Positions 24,060 through 35,780 of a stretch of 64,000 bases of DNA are shown here, piece after piece. Position numbers and translations under genes: made by a program. The DNA is taken from NCBI GenBank assembly GCA_051453625.1, contig JBOZIK010000001.1, positions 283,690,941 to 283,754,940 of the forward strand, in the 5' to 3' direction. The DNA comes from Welwitschia mirabilis. Lineage: Eukaryota > Gnetophyta > Gnetopsida > Welwitschiales. Under the pieces are notes generated by a model. The model ran no database searches and had not been told where the DNA came from. It saw only the letters and a program-made list of their open reading frames with translations. Numbering within the stretch: the stretch's first letter is position 1; the number at the start of each line of letters is the position of its first letter.

Positions 24060-26499
24060 GATAATTGTAGTAAGTAAGGGGTAACCTAACCTAATACTCC
24101 TCCAATTACCATAATATAAAGGTCACTATCCCAGTAAGGATTATGATGTTAAAGCTTAGTTATGCATTCTCACTTTGTTGAACAAGGCCTGGACATAATT
24201 TAATACATTAAACGATGTATTAGTCACATGAAGTTAATCTAGAACCCTCCCTCACTACCCTTTCTATAAGTTTTTGTATTAGATAGCATTATTCTAGCTT
24301 ATTGCAGTTTCTCACTTATCTTGATTCTATTAATATCAAAGTAAAAATGGGATCTCATCATTTAAGATTTGAAATAATCCTATGGCTTAAGATCTCTCAA
24401 GAAGAATAGACCTATAGAGACCATGCACTTAAAATATCATTACAGAGGAATGTCATAATTTTCTATAGTATTATCTACTTTGTATACAAAACATAAGTAA
24501 TACATTAAACTTATTAATATAATTGGTTTATTCCAAATTGTAACAAGAATACTCGATAATGTTTTCAAAACTTATAATGTATACATTTTAACCATTCAAT
24601 AGATCCTACATTTTCATTTTGATTTAAGAAATTTTAAAACTATTACAGATCACTCTAATAAATAAAAAACTAAATATGATGTTATATGAGTGAAAACATT
24701 ATATCTCTAAAAGTTCATATTATAATTAGTTTTTATATTTATGGTTATTCATTTATGAATCTTGGAGTATGAAAATTAGAAACCAGAGAAATGCACATTT
24801 TAAAATCATAAATCTATTCTTTTATTATGTTTAAAATGCAAAAGAATCTAATTTTCTTCAATGTATGAAAAAAACTATAGGAAATATTGCAATGAAATTT
24901 AGAATTAAAATAACTTAAATGTATTAAGAGCACACACCTTCTAGCCATTATTTTGTAATAAATCCTCACATTTACACAATCATCAAATAGGATATGATAG
25001 GGATCCTTATAGTCTAACTACCATCCTTTTAGATTTAATTTGTATCTTTTCATTACCTTCCATTAAGGTAACTTCTATTGCATGATTTTATGTGGTCCAC
25101 TTTAGAGATTCTTATTGTGTCTAACATTTCTTCCACTTGATCCACATGATAAGTGATAATCAATAATATGACCATAGTTGCTTTAATATTACTATTAAAG
25201 TCAACATTATCTAAAAGCATTTCTCAATACATGAATTATGGTAATCGTGCTCTCTAAATGAACATTTACCTTTATATACTATAATTTATAATATTTTCTA
25301 ATTAAATATGTTATGATGCTTTATGAAAATCATTCAAGATCCAAATTCATGGACCTTATATAGATCTTAACTTTACATATGATAAATACTTAATGTGTAC
25401 AAATAAACATCTTGTTATAGTTATAAAATAAAAGTTAAAAATAAGTAAATAATTTTCATATGAATTACATTGCTTTGAAAATATTTACTAGGTAACCCTT
25501 TAATCATAGGATTAAAAATCATTAAATTAGTGCTTATATGCTCAACATCAATGTCTTATTTCTTAAGTTTATCTCTAACAATCAAATACTCTATGTTGAT
25601 GTGATTACTTTAACTTTCAATAATATTATATTTAGAGAATAACACCATAGCCAAATTATTGTAAAAAAAATCTAATCATTTATCAATATAATCGATAACT
25701 TTTAAGCCTAATTTGAAATTCTTAAATCATAATTCTTTTGATGTAGCTTCATAGTACGTAATAAAATTTCCCTTCATTTTGAATGCTATAATAATAGATT
25801 TATTTATGCATCTTCAAGACATAACACCTCCAACTAAGAGAAAGATGTCTTCTAAAGTAGACTTTCTAGTGTTTGTGAATTCAATAAAATTCAAATTTCA
25901 ATAACCAACTACTTCTAAATAATTTAAACATCACTAAATAGGTTGATATTTTTTAGTATCTTGTAAGTACCTCATTACTCTTTTTGTAACTTTTCAATGT
26001 TCTATACCTAGATTACTGTAGTGTCTCAACAAAATTCTTGCTATAAATATAATATCTGCTTTAATATAGACTTGTATGTACATAGGAGTTTCCACCATAG
26101 AGGAATATGTGATGCTTTCTAGATGTTCTTATTCTAATGCAATTTGGGGATACTAATATAAACCAAATTTGTCTTTTTAATACTAGATTCCATAATAGAT
26201 GAGAAATTTTTCATCCTAAATCTTTTTAAAACCTTTTCAATGTAGACTTATTGAAATAGTTCTAATGTTCCTTAGGTTCCTTTTTTATAAACCTCTATGC
26301 CAATGATAAATGAGATTCATGCATATCCTTTGTTCTAAAGTTCTAGGTAAGGAACTAATTCACCCCATGTAATAGTCCCAAATAATTCCTTGTAAGTAAA
26401 ATTTCATCCAAATATAGAACTAAGAAAATATATTTTCTTTTGCTAATCTTAAAGTATATACATTGATTATAATCTCTTTTATAAATCACATGAAGAAAT
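24060..26499 (-). mobile_element. host Ty1/copia element, 3' part (minus strand)
   Basis: This holds the end of pol (25,440-26,499) followed, in minus-strand direction, by about 1.4 kb of non-coding DNA down to about 24,060, most likely its 3' untranslated region and 3' LTR. The LTR limits were not resolved because its partner LTR near 39 kb was not clearly matched. The rest of the element is at 36,169-39,130. Net length without the nested insertion is about 5.4 kb, usual for copia elements. Confidence 0.65.
25440..26499 (-). pseudogene. copia pol: second half of reverse transcriptase and RNase H
   Basis: Minus-strand translation begins at 26,499 inside the RT palm, then passes IEKVLKRFRMKNFSSIME (family: IDKVLKRFGM.N). 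RNase H follows with KSTLEDIFLLVGGVMS (family KSTSGY.F.LGGGA.SWKS), then YEATSKEL, VEHISTNLMIFNPMIKG and LPSKYFQSNVIHM, the standard copia RNase H C-terminus (EHIST.LMIADP.TKGLP.K.F..HV..M). There are many stops and frameshifts. The RT upstream of this point is missing here and resumes, in the same sense, at 36,169. Confidence 0.9.
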
Positions 26500-28001
26500 T
26501 ATTAGATTGTGTTTTGCCAATTGATGTCAAACTAATATTTTCTATATAGCAAACGTTATGTATCTTGTGCAGAATATGTTAATTACTTATAGGTCTAAAG
26601 ATAAAACCAAAACCATCAAATTCGAAGCACTAAAAACCTATTCGTTCTTTTAACCTTTTGAGGGGTTGACCACATCTAAAGTAGACAAACAAAATAAATA
26701 GAATCCACAAGGGTAAACTAGATTTCTGATGGGGTCAACCAGACCTGTAACGATGAGAACCAGTGTCCTTAAATCAAATGGCAAGGGGCTGAATGGACCT
26801 TTATGGGGTCGATCAGATTTGAGAACCTGATAAATAGTATCCCTAAACTAAATGACAAGGAGTCTACTGGATCTATGATGGATTCAAATGGATCTGTGAA
26901 CCAAGGAATAGTACTCCTAAACTGATTGAAAAGGGGTTAATTGAACCTATGATGGACTCGACTATACCTAAGCACTCGGCAGCTGATACTCCTAAGTTAA
27001 TTGTTATGAGGTCGATTGGATACCTAAAGGGCTCAACTAGACCTAATGCTAGAAATTAGAAAGTATTTATTAGGATAAATGAGCAACCAGATTTTGTTGT
27101 GGGTGACCAGACTGGGGACTGAACCCAAATAGGGTTGACCAGACATGAAGCTATAAGAAATTAGGGTAACTGAAATTTTCACTTAGGCGACCTATGTAAG
27201 TCACAGCACTAGATGTAATCTACCACACTTTTAAGGAGTCGACTGGACAGAAAGAAACTAAAATTTTCTATCCATTATGTATCCATTAGATAGTCATTTT
27301 CTAGATATTTATAACTATTGAAAGTACAAATGTAATAAATCCTAAAAACCTTCTAATATAAATAGCGAAGAGATAGATGACCATAGAATCCTCTGGATCC
27401 ATTTTTCAATTATGTTAATCTTTTGGATCTAAGGAATAAGCATTATAACCTTGTGATATTTACTCTTAAGTCTTGGCATTTGTACTATTAACCAAGGAAA
27501 ATCTATTATCTGTATCATCTCTACATTCGAGGTCAGATCTAATGCTTCATCTATTGTACATCTATAAGATAAGAACTCTATTAAATCTACTGAAATAAGA
27601 ATGAGTGATATTTGTGCATCATAACATCCTTACCATCACTGCTACATACTCCGAAGATTGAGACTGAGCTTGTAAAAGTCTATTTATAAAGATTATAGGT
27701 AAACCTAAAATTCCTAGAAGATTTAACAAAGATTTGGACCTAACTTAGGGATAAGCTCACCATCGAGAGTGGAGTAGGGGTTTTCCCAAACCACTATAAA
27801 ATCCTATGTATTCATCTATTTCGTATTTTATGCTTTTAGTTATTTCTTCGCTTTACATCTATTAGCTTTTTTTTTCATGCACATTTTAAATTAGTAAACT
27901 ATTTTGTGCAACTTTTGATATATCTTGGATTTGATTAGAATTCTTTGTTATAATTTTTAAGAACCTATTTCCCACCTCCCCCGTTATTCTCGGTCCTATC
28001 A
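26500..28001 (+). repeat. 5' LTR of the nested copia element
   Basis: Aligns with 32,194-33,653. It starts in 'tattagattgtgttttgcc' (decayed TGTTA) and ends 'cggtcctatca'. TATAAATAG at 27,357-27,365 is its likely TATA box and is kept in the other LTR. Between about 26,650 and 27,260 it carries many copies of a motif near GGGGTCGACTGGACCT and its inverse. The left flank (gaaat, 26,495-26,499) would be the target-site duplicate. Confidence 0.88.
27357..27365 (+). promoter_or_regulatory. TATA box of 5' copia LTR
   Basis: TATAAATAG sits at the same place in both LTRs (the other is at 32,983-32,991), about 640-670 bp before each LTR end, despite roughly 15-20 percent divergence around it. Confidence 0.7.
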
Positions 28002-28020
28002 ATTAGTATCAGATCAAGGT
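28002..28020 (+). other. primer-binding site (tRNA-Met type)
   Basis: 'attagtatcagatcaaggt' directly follows the LTR end and differs from the plant consensus TTGGTATCAGAGCAAGGT by a few substitutions. It would have primed minus-strand synthesis. Confidence 0.8.
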
Positions 28021-28253
28021 TAAGTCTTTTCTTAGATTTTAACTAATCTATATTTTAAAACCCTACAATAAGCATTTCCCTTAATGACTTTTCAAAAATA
28101 CCCCTCTTAAACACTTGTACTTTTATTTATGTATTTTGGATATCATGTAGATATATTTTCAAGCAGATTGCAATAAGTGAAGATACATAGAAGTCAAGTA
28201 AAAATGATAAATGAATAGCTCAAAAATCTAACAAAGAAAGGATATTTTCCTTC

Positions 28254-28571
28254 ATGGCACTTATGCCTCCTTTACAAAATGTGCCCAATACATTAGAACA
28301 TGATGAATTTTGTGTGATTGATAAAGAATGGAATGAGCTAGAAGACATCTATCAAGAGCTATACCAAGAATGTAAAAAGCTGGCCAAAAGGATAAACGAT
28401 CTAAACAAGATTGTAAAATTTTTTACCAAGGAAAAGGAGGAAATGGAAACAAGTTTCAAAAGAATCAAATCAGAAAAATCCAACCTCACTCTACAAGTAA
28501 TAGAGTTATCTCATTTTGTTAATAAATTATTTGGTGTATCTACTAAATTAAAACAGATGCTTAGATTTTAG
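28254..28571 (+). pseudogene. copia gag, C-terminal coiled-coil remnant
   Basis: A 105-codon open frame, with ELEDIYQELYQECKKLAKRI and regular heptads through residues 25-95, then NKLFGVSTKLKQML. SIRE-type gag proteins have the same layout after the zinc knuckle (L..AY.EL..EC.KL... then a long coiled coil ending KFT.GS..L...L). Only about 230 bp separate it from the primer-binding site, so the capsid-like domain and zinc knuckle are gone. The ATG at 28,254 is probably accidental, in what was internal coding sequence. A stop follows at the point where the frame should run into protease. Confidence 0.72.
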
Positions 28572-28619
28572 ATATTTATTGGTGATAAGTTAGGTATTGG
28601 GTTCATTTCTGAAATAATC

Positions 28620-28945
28620 CAAAGGCAACAAAGTCAGATAATTTGTGATGGTAAGTTCTTCTCAAAAGTTACTTATCATTTCTGTAGAAACATTTATCAT
28701 TCAAAACTCTTGTGTAATATTAGAAAATTAATGTTCTTTTCAAACTCAACCAGTACTTTTCCTTTTAAATTTATTCCTAAAGGAAGTACACCATGTAAGT
28801 CTAAAAGAATTATGTGAGTGAAAGATAATGATCTTAGAATTCTTTTAATTTAGATAGCTTTCAAGGTTTCAAATAGCATGACCTGGTATCTAGATAGTGG
28901 GCATTTAAGGCATATGACAGAAGACAAATCCTATAACACCCCAAC
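28620..28945 (+). pseudogene. copia protease (aspartic) remnant
   Basis: The frame contains MTWYLDSGHLRHMTEDKS (family: WYLDSGCSRHMTGDKS). The catalytic triad D-S-G is intact at 28,893-28,901. The residue C of DSGCS is replaced by H. Coding similarity ends at about 28,945. The next 100 bp, to the gap at 29,052, look unrelated, so GAG-pre-integrase and the first half of integrase are lost or replaced. Confidence 0.8.
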
Positions 28946-29051
28946 TTTAATTACCCTAATTAACCATAATATATTTTTTTTTATATAGTTATTAACTATC
29001 ATGCACAACGGAACCTAAGATCAAATCCTATTTAGACTCTATTAACACATT

Positions 29052-29151
29052 NNNNNNNNNNNNNNNNNNNNNNNNNNNNNNNNNNNNNNNNNNNNNNNNN
29101 NNNNNNNNNNNNNNNNNNNNNNNNNNNNNNNNNNNNNNNNNNNNNNNNNNN
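29052..29151. other. assembly gap (100 N) inside nested copia
   Basis: A round-number gap between the protease and the second half of integrase. A minus-strand frame spanning it (29,042-29,293) is an artefact of the Ns. Confidence 0.95.
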
Positions 29152-29683
29152 TACTTGAGTAGCCCTGATTAAAATATGCAAAAAGATTCAAAATGAAAAG
29201 GGGTATACCATAAAGAAAATAAGAAGCAATCATGGTGGTGAATTTTAGAATTATTTTTTTAAAAAATAATGCATTAAAAATGGAATTTATCATTAATTTT
29301 TAGCCCCAAAAACACCACAACAAAATGATATAGCTGGAAAAAAGAATAGAGTCCTCCAAGAAATGGTACGAACTATGCTAAATAATTAGGAGATTCCTAA
29401 ATATTTTTTAGCTAAGGTAGTTAGCATATCATAATAAATTATTAAGAGAGTATATCTTAAGCCTAGTATATATAAAACTACATATGAGTTATGGAAAGGA
29501 AGACAACCAAATATATCATATTTTAAGATCTTCAAAAGTAAATGCTATATGCTGAAAGATAGAGATCATTTGAGCAAATTCAACTCTAAATTAAATGAAG
29601 CTATCTTCTTGGGTTAATCAACTAGAAGTAGAACATATCGTGTTTTTAATAAGAGAAGATTAATAGTAAAAGAATCAATAAAC
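29152..29683 (+). pseudogene. copia integrase, C-terminal half
   Basis: Translation gives IQNEKGYTIKKIRSNHGGEF (family: I..IRSDHGGEF, second catalytic D changed to N), then APKTPQQNDIAGKKNRVLQE (family: P.TPQQNGV.ERKNR.L.E, catalytic E changed to G), then MVRTML and YELWKGRQPNISYFKIFKSK. Two of the three DDE residues are therefore lost and several stops occur. The first D lies in missing sequence. Confidence 0.88.
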
Positions 29684-30718
29684 ATGCAAATTAGTAAGAT
29701 TGACATAAGACTAAACTACATATATGAAGAGAAATTTATAACTACAAGTGTTTCCACAACTAATGAAGTTTATAACAAAAGTAATGAAGTTCCAGTAAAA
29801 GAAGGCATACTGAAAAAGCCCAAATTACTTAAAGATCATCCTTTAAAATCTATTATTGAAGAAGTTAACTCAAAAATAAAGATAAGATATTCCATGAAAA
29901 ATTTCTTTGCTCACGTTTATTATGTCTCAGAGATAGAACCCAAGAAATTTGAAGAAGCAAAAATCCATAAGGAATGGATGATGGTAATGCCAGATGAGCT
30001 ACAATAATTTAAAAGAAATGATGTTTGAAAGATAGTAGAAAAGCTAAAAGATAATAATATCATTTGAACTAAATGGAACTTTAAAAACAAATATGATCAA
30101 GAAAACAATATCATTAAAAATAAGGAAAGATTAGTAGATCAAGGCTAAAATCAAATAGAAGACATNNNNNNNNNNNNNNNNNNNACTCCAGTTGCTAGGA
30201 TAGATAGCATTAGAATGTTTTTGTCTTTTGTAGCTTTCAAAAATTTTAAAGTTTATCAAATGAATGTAAAGATTTCTTTTTTAAATGGTACTTTAAGTGA
30301 AGAAGTCTATATACCTCATAAAACTTATCATGTTTATAGACTTAAAAAAGCTCTGTATGAATTGAAACAAGCTCTAAGAGCTCGGTATGAGAAGCTAGCC
30401 ATCTTTTTAAATGAAAATGGATATATTCAGGAAACCATAGATAAAACCTTATTTGTAAAGAACTTAAAAAAGAATTTCATTATTATATAGATTTATTTAA
30501 ATGATATTATCTTTGATGTCTTAAATGAAAAGCTATCAAAAGAATTTATAAGTATTATGATAAATCAATTTGAAATGAGTATGTTTGGTGAATTAAAAAT
30601 GTTTTTTGGACTTTAGATCAAGCAATTTAAAGATGGAATATTTATTTCTCAATCCAAATTTGCAAGAGATTTAATCAAACATTTTGGATTAGAAAATGTA
30701 AAAACAACTGACACTTCT
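29684..30718 (+). pseudogene. copia reverse transcriptase and linker
   Basis: An open stretch (29,684-30,007) is the integrase-RT linker and RT start, with HPLKSIIEEVNS and EPKKFEEAKIHKEWMMVMPDE (family: HP...IIGD... EPK...EAL.D..W..AM..EL). A 19-N gap at 30,166-30,184 interrupts KERLVDQG. The frame then gives TPVARIDSIRMFLSFVAFK, YQMNVKISFLNGTLSEEVYI and RLKKALYELKQALRAR, all diagnostic copia RT. The active site YVDD reads YLND at 30,494-30,505, preceded by a stop. DTSMSTSDK ends the RT. Confidence 0.92.
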
Positions 30719-31440
30719 ATGTCTACATCAGATAAAGTAAGTTTGGATGAAAAGGGCAAACCAGTGGATCAAAAACTTTATAGAAGTATAATTGGTAGCT
30801 TACTATATTTGACCACAAGTAGACCATATATTATATTTAATATTAGATTTTATGCAAGGTATCAATCCCAACCAAAAGAATCACATTTACAAGCAGTAAA
30901 AATATCAATCAAGTATGTAAAAGGCACATGTAATTATGGCTTATGGTATCCCACTAAGACATCTTTTAGACTTTTAAGTTTTAGTGATGCAGATTGGGCT
31001 GGTTGCAAAGATGATAAAAAGAGCACAAGTGGAAATTTCTTTCTATTAGGTTCATGTTTAGTAGGATGGGTAAGTAAGAAATAAAACTCTATTTCTCTCC
31101 ATTGTAGAAGAAAAATATATTGTAGTAGGTGTTTATTGCACTCATCTTTTATGGATGAAAAGAATGCTAAAGGATTTTGATATTAGTTTTGAACAAGTCC
31201 CTCTTTTTCATGACAACACTAATGCTATCAACATATCAAAAAATCCTACTCAGCACTCAAGAACTAAGCATATTAAATTAAGGCATCATTTCCTATGATA
31301 CCAAGTTGAAAGAGAACACATCTTTATGAACTTTATAAGTATAAACCAATAACTGATAAATATTTTTACTAAACCTCTTGATTTTGATACTTATCTTCAT
31401 CTTAAAAATGAATTGAAGGTTATCTTATCATTCTATGACT
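30719..31440 (+). pseudogene. copia RNase H
   Basis: A 121-codon frame (30,719-31,084) carries YRSIIGSLLYLTTSRPYIIF and LSFSDADWAGCKDDKKSTSG, the standard Ty1/copia connection and RNase H motifs, with the first catalytic Asp kept. After a frameshift near 31,084 the remainder reads into a degenerate NPTQHSRTKHI-like block (31,240-31,270) and the pol C-terminus near 31,440. Confidence 0.92.
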
Positions 31441-32193
31441 AACTACATGATGATTAACTCGATCCCTGATTTAGTCGAATGAATGTGGTCAGTTGACTAG
31501 ATTAATAATTTGGTCACCTGGACCCTCTCAATTTTGTACATGTTTTAGCAAAAGCTAATAGTATAGAACAGAAGTTTTATTTGTATTCCTTGATTTCATT
31601 AGTTCATTTTGTTTATATTTTTATGTTTTAGTTATAAACTTTTGTTCTCTTCTTTTTCATTAATGTCATAAGGGGGAGAATTAGTTGTTTATTGTTATGT
31701 TTTTTTAATTTCAAATATAGCATGCTCTTAATGAGTACTTTTATTTTGTAATATTTGCATATGTTTAATGAAATCTACATGCACTTCATTTTTTCCCCTC
31801 TAAATTGTTTTCAATTAGTATCTTACATCTTTTTATGCTTATGCAAATCATATGTGCTTAACATGTTTCTCTATTGGTATCATATGTGCTTAACTTAAAA
31901 TTTTAAAGTCTTTTAATGTTGGAAATAAATTCTAAAATGTGATAATTAATTAAAATGTTAAATGGTTTATATGATCACGTTGTACTTTTTATAAAGTTTT
32001 TACACTTAACCCTTCAATTGTGCATATTAAATTTGTTCTATTTAAATTATAAAATTTGATTAATTAAAATATCTCAACTTGGTTTCAAAAGGTGTAATAT
32101 CTTGTAATATGAATTTTATAAGGGGTAGCTTTTCTAAGTCATAAATAGTTTAACAAATAAGTATTATTTGCTATCAATGTCAAAGAGGAACAT
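31441..32193 (+). other. spacer and polypurine tracts of nested copia
   Basis: No coding signal. 'aagggggagaa' at 31,675 resembles a SIRE/Maximus polypurine tract but lies 520 bp before the LTR. 'aaagaggaa' at 32,182-32,190 directly precedes the 3' LTR and is the likely functional tract, decayed. Multiple tracts before the 3' LTR are known in this lineage. Confidence 0.6.
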
Positions 32194-33653
32194 TATTAAA
32201 TTAAGTTTTGCTAATTAATATCAAACTAATATTTTCTGTATAGCAAATTTATGTATCTTATGCAGAAGATATTGTTTACTTGTAGGTCTAAAGATGAAAC
32301 TAAATCCATCAAATTCTGAGCACTAGAAACCTGTCAATTCTTTTACCCTCTTGAGGGGTTAATCAGACTTTCAAGGAATCAATCACATCTAAAGAAAATA
32401 GGCAAAATAAACTAAATCTAGAGGGGTCGACTGAATTTTTGATGGAGTCAATCAAACTTATAACCTTGTGAACCAATGTTCCTAAACCAAATGGAAAGGG
32501 ATTGATTAGACCTTTATGAAATTAACTGGATTTGAGGACCTGATAAATAATATCCCTGAACTGAATAATAAAGGATCGACCAGACCTATGATGGAGTTGA
32601 TTAAATCTATAAACCAAGAAATAGTACTCGTGAACCAATTGATAAGGGATTAAACAGATCTATAATGAAGTTGACCGGATCTGAGCACTATGTAGTTGAT
32701 ACTCTTAAGTCGATTGTTATGAGGTTGACTAGATACCTAAAGAGGTCGACTAGACCTGATGATGGAAATTGGAAAGATCTTTATTAGGATAAGTGAGTGA
32801 CTGGATAGGCACACAGCACAAGATGGGATCTGTAGAACTTTTGAGGGATTGACCATATGGAATGAAACTAAAATTTTCTATCCATTTTATATTCATTATC
32901 TATTCATTATATAGCCATTTTATGGTTGTTTATAGCCATTGAAAGAGCATTTCAAATGTAATAAAACATAAAAGCCTTCTGATATAAATAGCCAAGAGAT
33001 AGATAACCATAGAATCCTCTAAAACCATTTTTCAATTATGTTAATCTTTTTGATTCGAGGAACAAGCACTATAATCTTATGATATTTAATATTGAGTCTT
33101 AGCATTTATACTTTTGACCAGGAAAGATCTATTGTCTGTATTAACTCTATATTCAAGATTAGATCTAGTGCTTCATCTGTTGTACATCTATAAGAGAAGA
33201 ACTCCATCAAATCTACTAACTCAAGAATATGTGACATTTGTGCATCATGGCATTCTTACCATCACTGCTACATACTCTAAAGATTAAGACTAAGCCTATA
33301 AAAGTCCATTTATGAATGTTACAAGTAAACTTGTAATACTTGGAAGATTTAACAAAGATTCAAATCTATCTTAGAGATAAGCTAATTATCGAAAGTGAAG
33401 TAGAGGGTTGTCTGAGCCATTATAAAATCTTTTGTGCCTATCTATTTGGTATTTTATGTTTTTAGTTATTTCTTCCCTTTACTTCTATTAGTTTTTCTTT
33501 TCATTCATGTTTTTAATTAGTAAATTACTTTGTGTAAGATTTTGATATATATTTAGTTCATTTAGAATGCTTTGTTTAATTTTTTTTTTGAACCTATTCC
33601 CCCTTCCCCTCTCCCCTCTTCTCCCTCCTCCTCTAGGGTTCTTGATCCTACCA
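32194..33653 (+). repeat. 3' LTR of the nested copia element
   Basis: Aligns end to end with 26,500-28,001, starting 'tattaaattaagttttgc' and ending in a C-rich run then 'ttcttgatcctacca'. TATAAATAG is at 32,983-32,991. The base after it (33,654) does not begin the host copia flank, which appears only at 36,169 after another LTR end. Confidence 0.88.
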
Positions 33654-33959
33654 TATCTTCTAAGTGAAAGAGAAGGATATCAATCATACTAACTAGTTAT
33701 TCATTTTGGGAGTGGATATGATCAATTTGACCTTATAATTCCTCTATTTGCTCATTTACCTTATATTCCATGATGTGCTAATGGGTTTAACATTCTTCTA
33801 AACTTATATGGCTTTGCCTTATTTTATAAGTATTCTCTGCCCCTTCTTCTCTGATGGTGCTACCTTTTTATAGTGTTGTTAGTGGTAGTTAGGGATCTAT
33901 AACCACATTGTAATTAAGAAAAAAGTTATAAAAGTAGTTTTTAGTAATTGTTACAACAA

Positions 33960-34925
33960 CCTTACTATGTTTTATTGGGCATCCAAGGATGGCGTTGGAG
34001 ATCCAAGTGCAACATTGGATACCTATGCATACTAGCTGTGACATCGGATACCTAAGTGTGACATTATGGATTCTAAAAGAATTCTAGATTATTTTAAGCA
34101 ATGTTGGGGAGTGATAATGCATCTAGGACATGAGTGCAATGTCAAGCATCCAAGTTCAACATTGAGAACCCAAGTGCGATATAAGGCCATTAAGTGCAAT
34201 GTCAGAGCTTCTTTTACCATGAATGAAATAGGTGATTTATAAAAGGTGACAGTAAATTCTAGTCTTGTAGGAGGCAAATGTAATGTCAGGCACTCAAGTG
34301 TGACATCAAGCATCTAAGTGCAATGTCAGACACTCAAGTGTGATGTCAAGATCCCAAGTGTGATGTTGTAGTTCCTTAATAGATTGAGTAGAATAGATGA
34401 TTTTTGTGAAAAAATGGCATAATCATGGTCTATGAAGGATAAATATAACATCAGGAACCTAAGTGCAATATTGAACACTCAAGTATAACATTGGGCACTC
34501 AAGTGAGATGTTGGCATTGATGTTGAATTTGGCAAGAACAAGTGCAACATTGACCTTTAAAGTGTGACATTGGCATTTGAAGTGTGATATCAGCCTTTGA
34601 AGTGTGACATCAACCATCTGGGAGTGCAACATCAAGTTTAGTGAAGTGCAACATTGGCATTCAAAGTGTGACATCGATCATATAGGAGTGAGATGACAAG
34701 TTTGATGGAGTACAACATTATCCTTTGAAGTATGACATCCTCCTTCTAGGAGTGCGATGTTAAGTTTCATGAAGTGTGACTTCAACCTTCGAGGTGTGAC
34801 TTCAAGTTCTGTAAAGTGCAGCATCAGCCTTTAAAGTGCAACACCAACCTTTAAAGTGCAACATCAACCTTCTAAAAATGTGACATTGGGTTTTAGCCAA
34901 CTATAGTTCTAAACCTTGATTTTTC
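33960..34925 (+). repeat. 20-bp minisatellite around AGTGCAACATCAACCTTTAA
   Basis: The box 'aagtg(c/t)(a/g)a(c/t)atc' recurs more than 25 times at spacings of mostly 20-26 bp. Exact 20-bp neighbours occur at 34,560-34,610 and 34,815-34,870. The TG/CA changes at a once CpG-containing position (agtgcgac, seen near 34,176) suggest methylation decay. Minus-strand frames at 34,089-34,313 and 34,459-34,674 are translations of this array, not genes. Confidence 0.85.
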
Positions 34926-35017
34926 TATAGTTAATTAGAGTTATTTACACTTAACTAAGGTTTAGTTAATTACAATTAACTATTACTATAGGATTAGATT
35001 AAACTCTAGTCTACCAC

Positions 35018-35026
35018 TATAAATAG
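35018..35026 (+). promoter_or_regulatory. TATA box (TATAAATAG) of LTR-like insertion
   Basis: TATAAATAG follows a block of 'tagttaatta' repeats and precedes T-rich leader-like DNA, as in plant LTR promoters. Confidence 0.5.
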
Positions 35027-35476
35027 CCTTATGGTTTCTTCATTTTTATCTCATTTATTACATGTTTCCATAATCAAATTTGTATATCTTATTTATTTAT
35101 TTTTCTGCTTATTTACTTCTTTAATATTTTACTTTATTTTATTTTATTCTAATTGCTTTTTTTCTTTTATTTTAATATTTTACTTCTCTTTTTCTTGTAT
35201 TTTATGTAGGTCCTTTCACAACCTACCTTTTCTCATAAATATGAGTTTTCCTTTAATGTTTGTGGATATAATTCTTTCTCTAGTTAAGATATGGCTTATA
35301 AACTTTACCTCTCCATTTTTTAGAATTATACTAATGTCAAGTCTACAGAATTGGAAATACAATAATTCACTTTAAAGAAAGGGTTCTCTTGGATCTTTTC
35401 CTTTAATCTCTTAGACCTCTACGGCTTCTTATCCTTCCATCTTTGTCATCCTACCATTCTATTCATCCTTAATTTC

Positions 35477-35780
35477 TTGTATTTATCTTTTAATCCACAC
35501 ACTGCTACCATTACCCATTCTTACCCTAGCGTAATTTACATTTTAGAAGAGAGCATTTGGCTAGTTTTTAGAATTAGTGAAGACAATCATGTTCCTCCTA
35601 AGGTTTTCTATTCTGATAAGGACTTCCATTACTTCATAGCCAATCACTTAGATGATTTTGTATGTGTCTGAGAGATGGATACCCACTACCATGGAATCTT
35701 CACTGCTAACTTTACTGCTCTTTATTTTACTACCTATGAAGAACTAATTATTGGTAGAACATTTCTTCATAATCAGTGAG
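35477..35780 (+). pseudogene. unrecognised coding-like fragment
   Basis: One frame runs through with a single internal stop near 35,670: VPPKVFYSDKDFHYFIANHL, then DDFVCV, stop, and in the same frame FTANFTALYFTTYEELIIGR. Composition (D, E, K, Y, W mixed with hydrophobics) is protein-like, unlike the Phe/Leu-rich frame upstream (35,031-35,375). I do not recognise the family. Its place just after a putative LTR would suit a gag-like or non-autonomous-element protein. Confidence 0.4.

Larger units (their letters stand above)
26500..33653 (+). mobile_element. nested SIRE/Maximus-like Ty1/copia retrotransposon
   Basis: Two LTRs (26,500-28,001 and 32,194-33,653) flank a degenerate gag-pol in copia order: coiled-coil gag end, protease, integrase, RT, RNase H. 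A tRNA-Met-type primer-binding site follows the 5' LTR and a purine tract precedes the 3' LTR. The gag coiled-coil, the long LTRs and a spacer of about 0.75 kb with an extra 'aagggggaga' tract (31,671) after RNase H fit the SIRE/Maximus lineage. LTR identity is about 80-85 percent by eye, so the insertion is old. Most of gag is deleted. Two gaps interrupt it. Confidence 0.88.

Noticed and set aside
26495-33658. A clean 5-bp target duplication around the nested copia LTR pair
   Set aside because: 'gaaat' on the left does not match 'tatct' after 33,653; the better right-hand partner is at 36,169.
34089-34674. Two minus-strand frames rich in TL, CQC and LHL
   Set aside because: Translations of the 20-bp minisatellite.
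35031-35375. 114-codon Phe/Leu-rich plus frame that could look like a membrane protein
   Set aside because: T-rich leader-like DNA after a TATA box; composition alone explains the residues.
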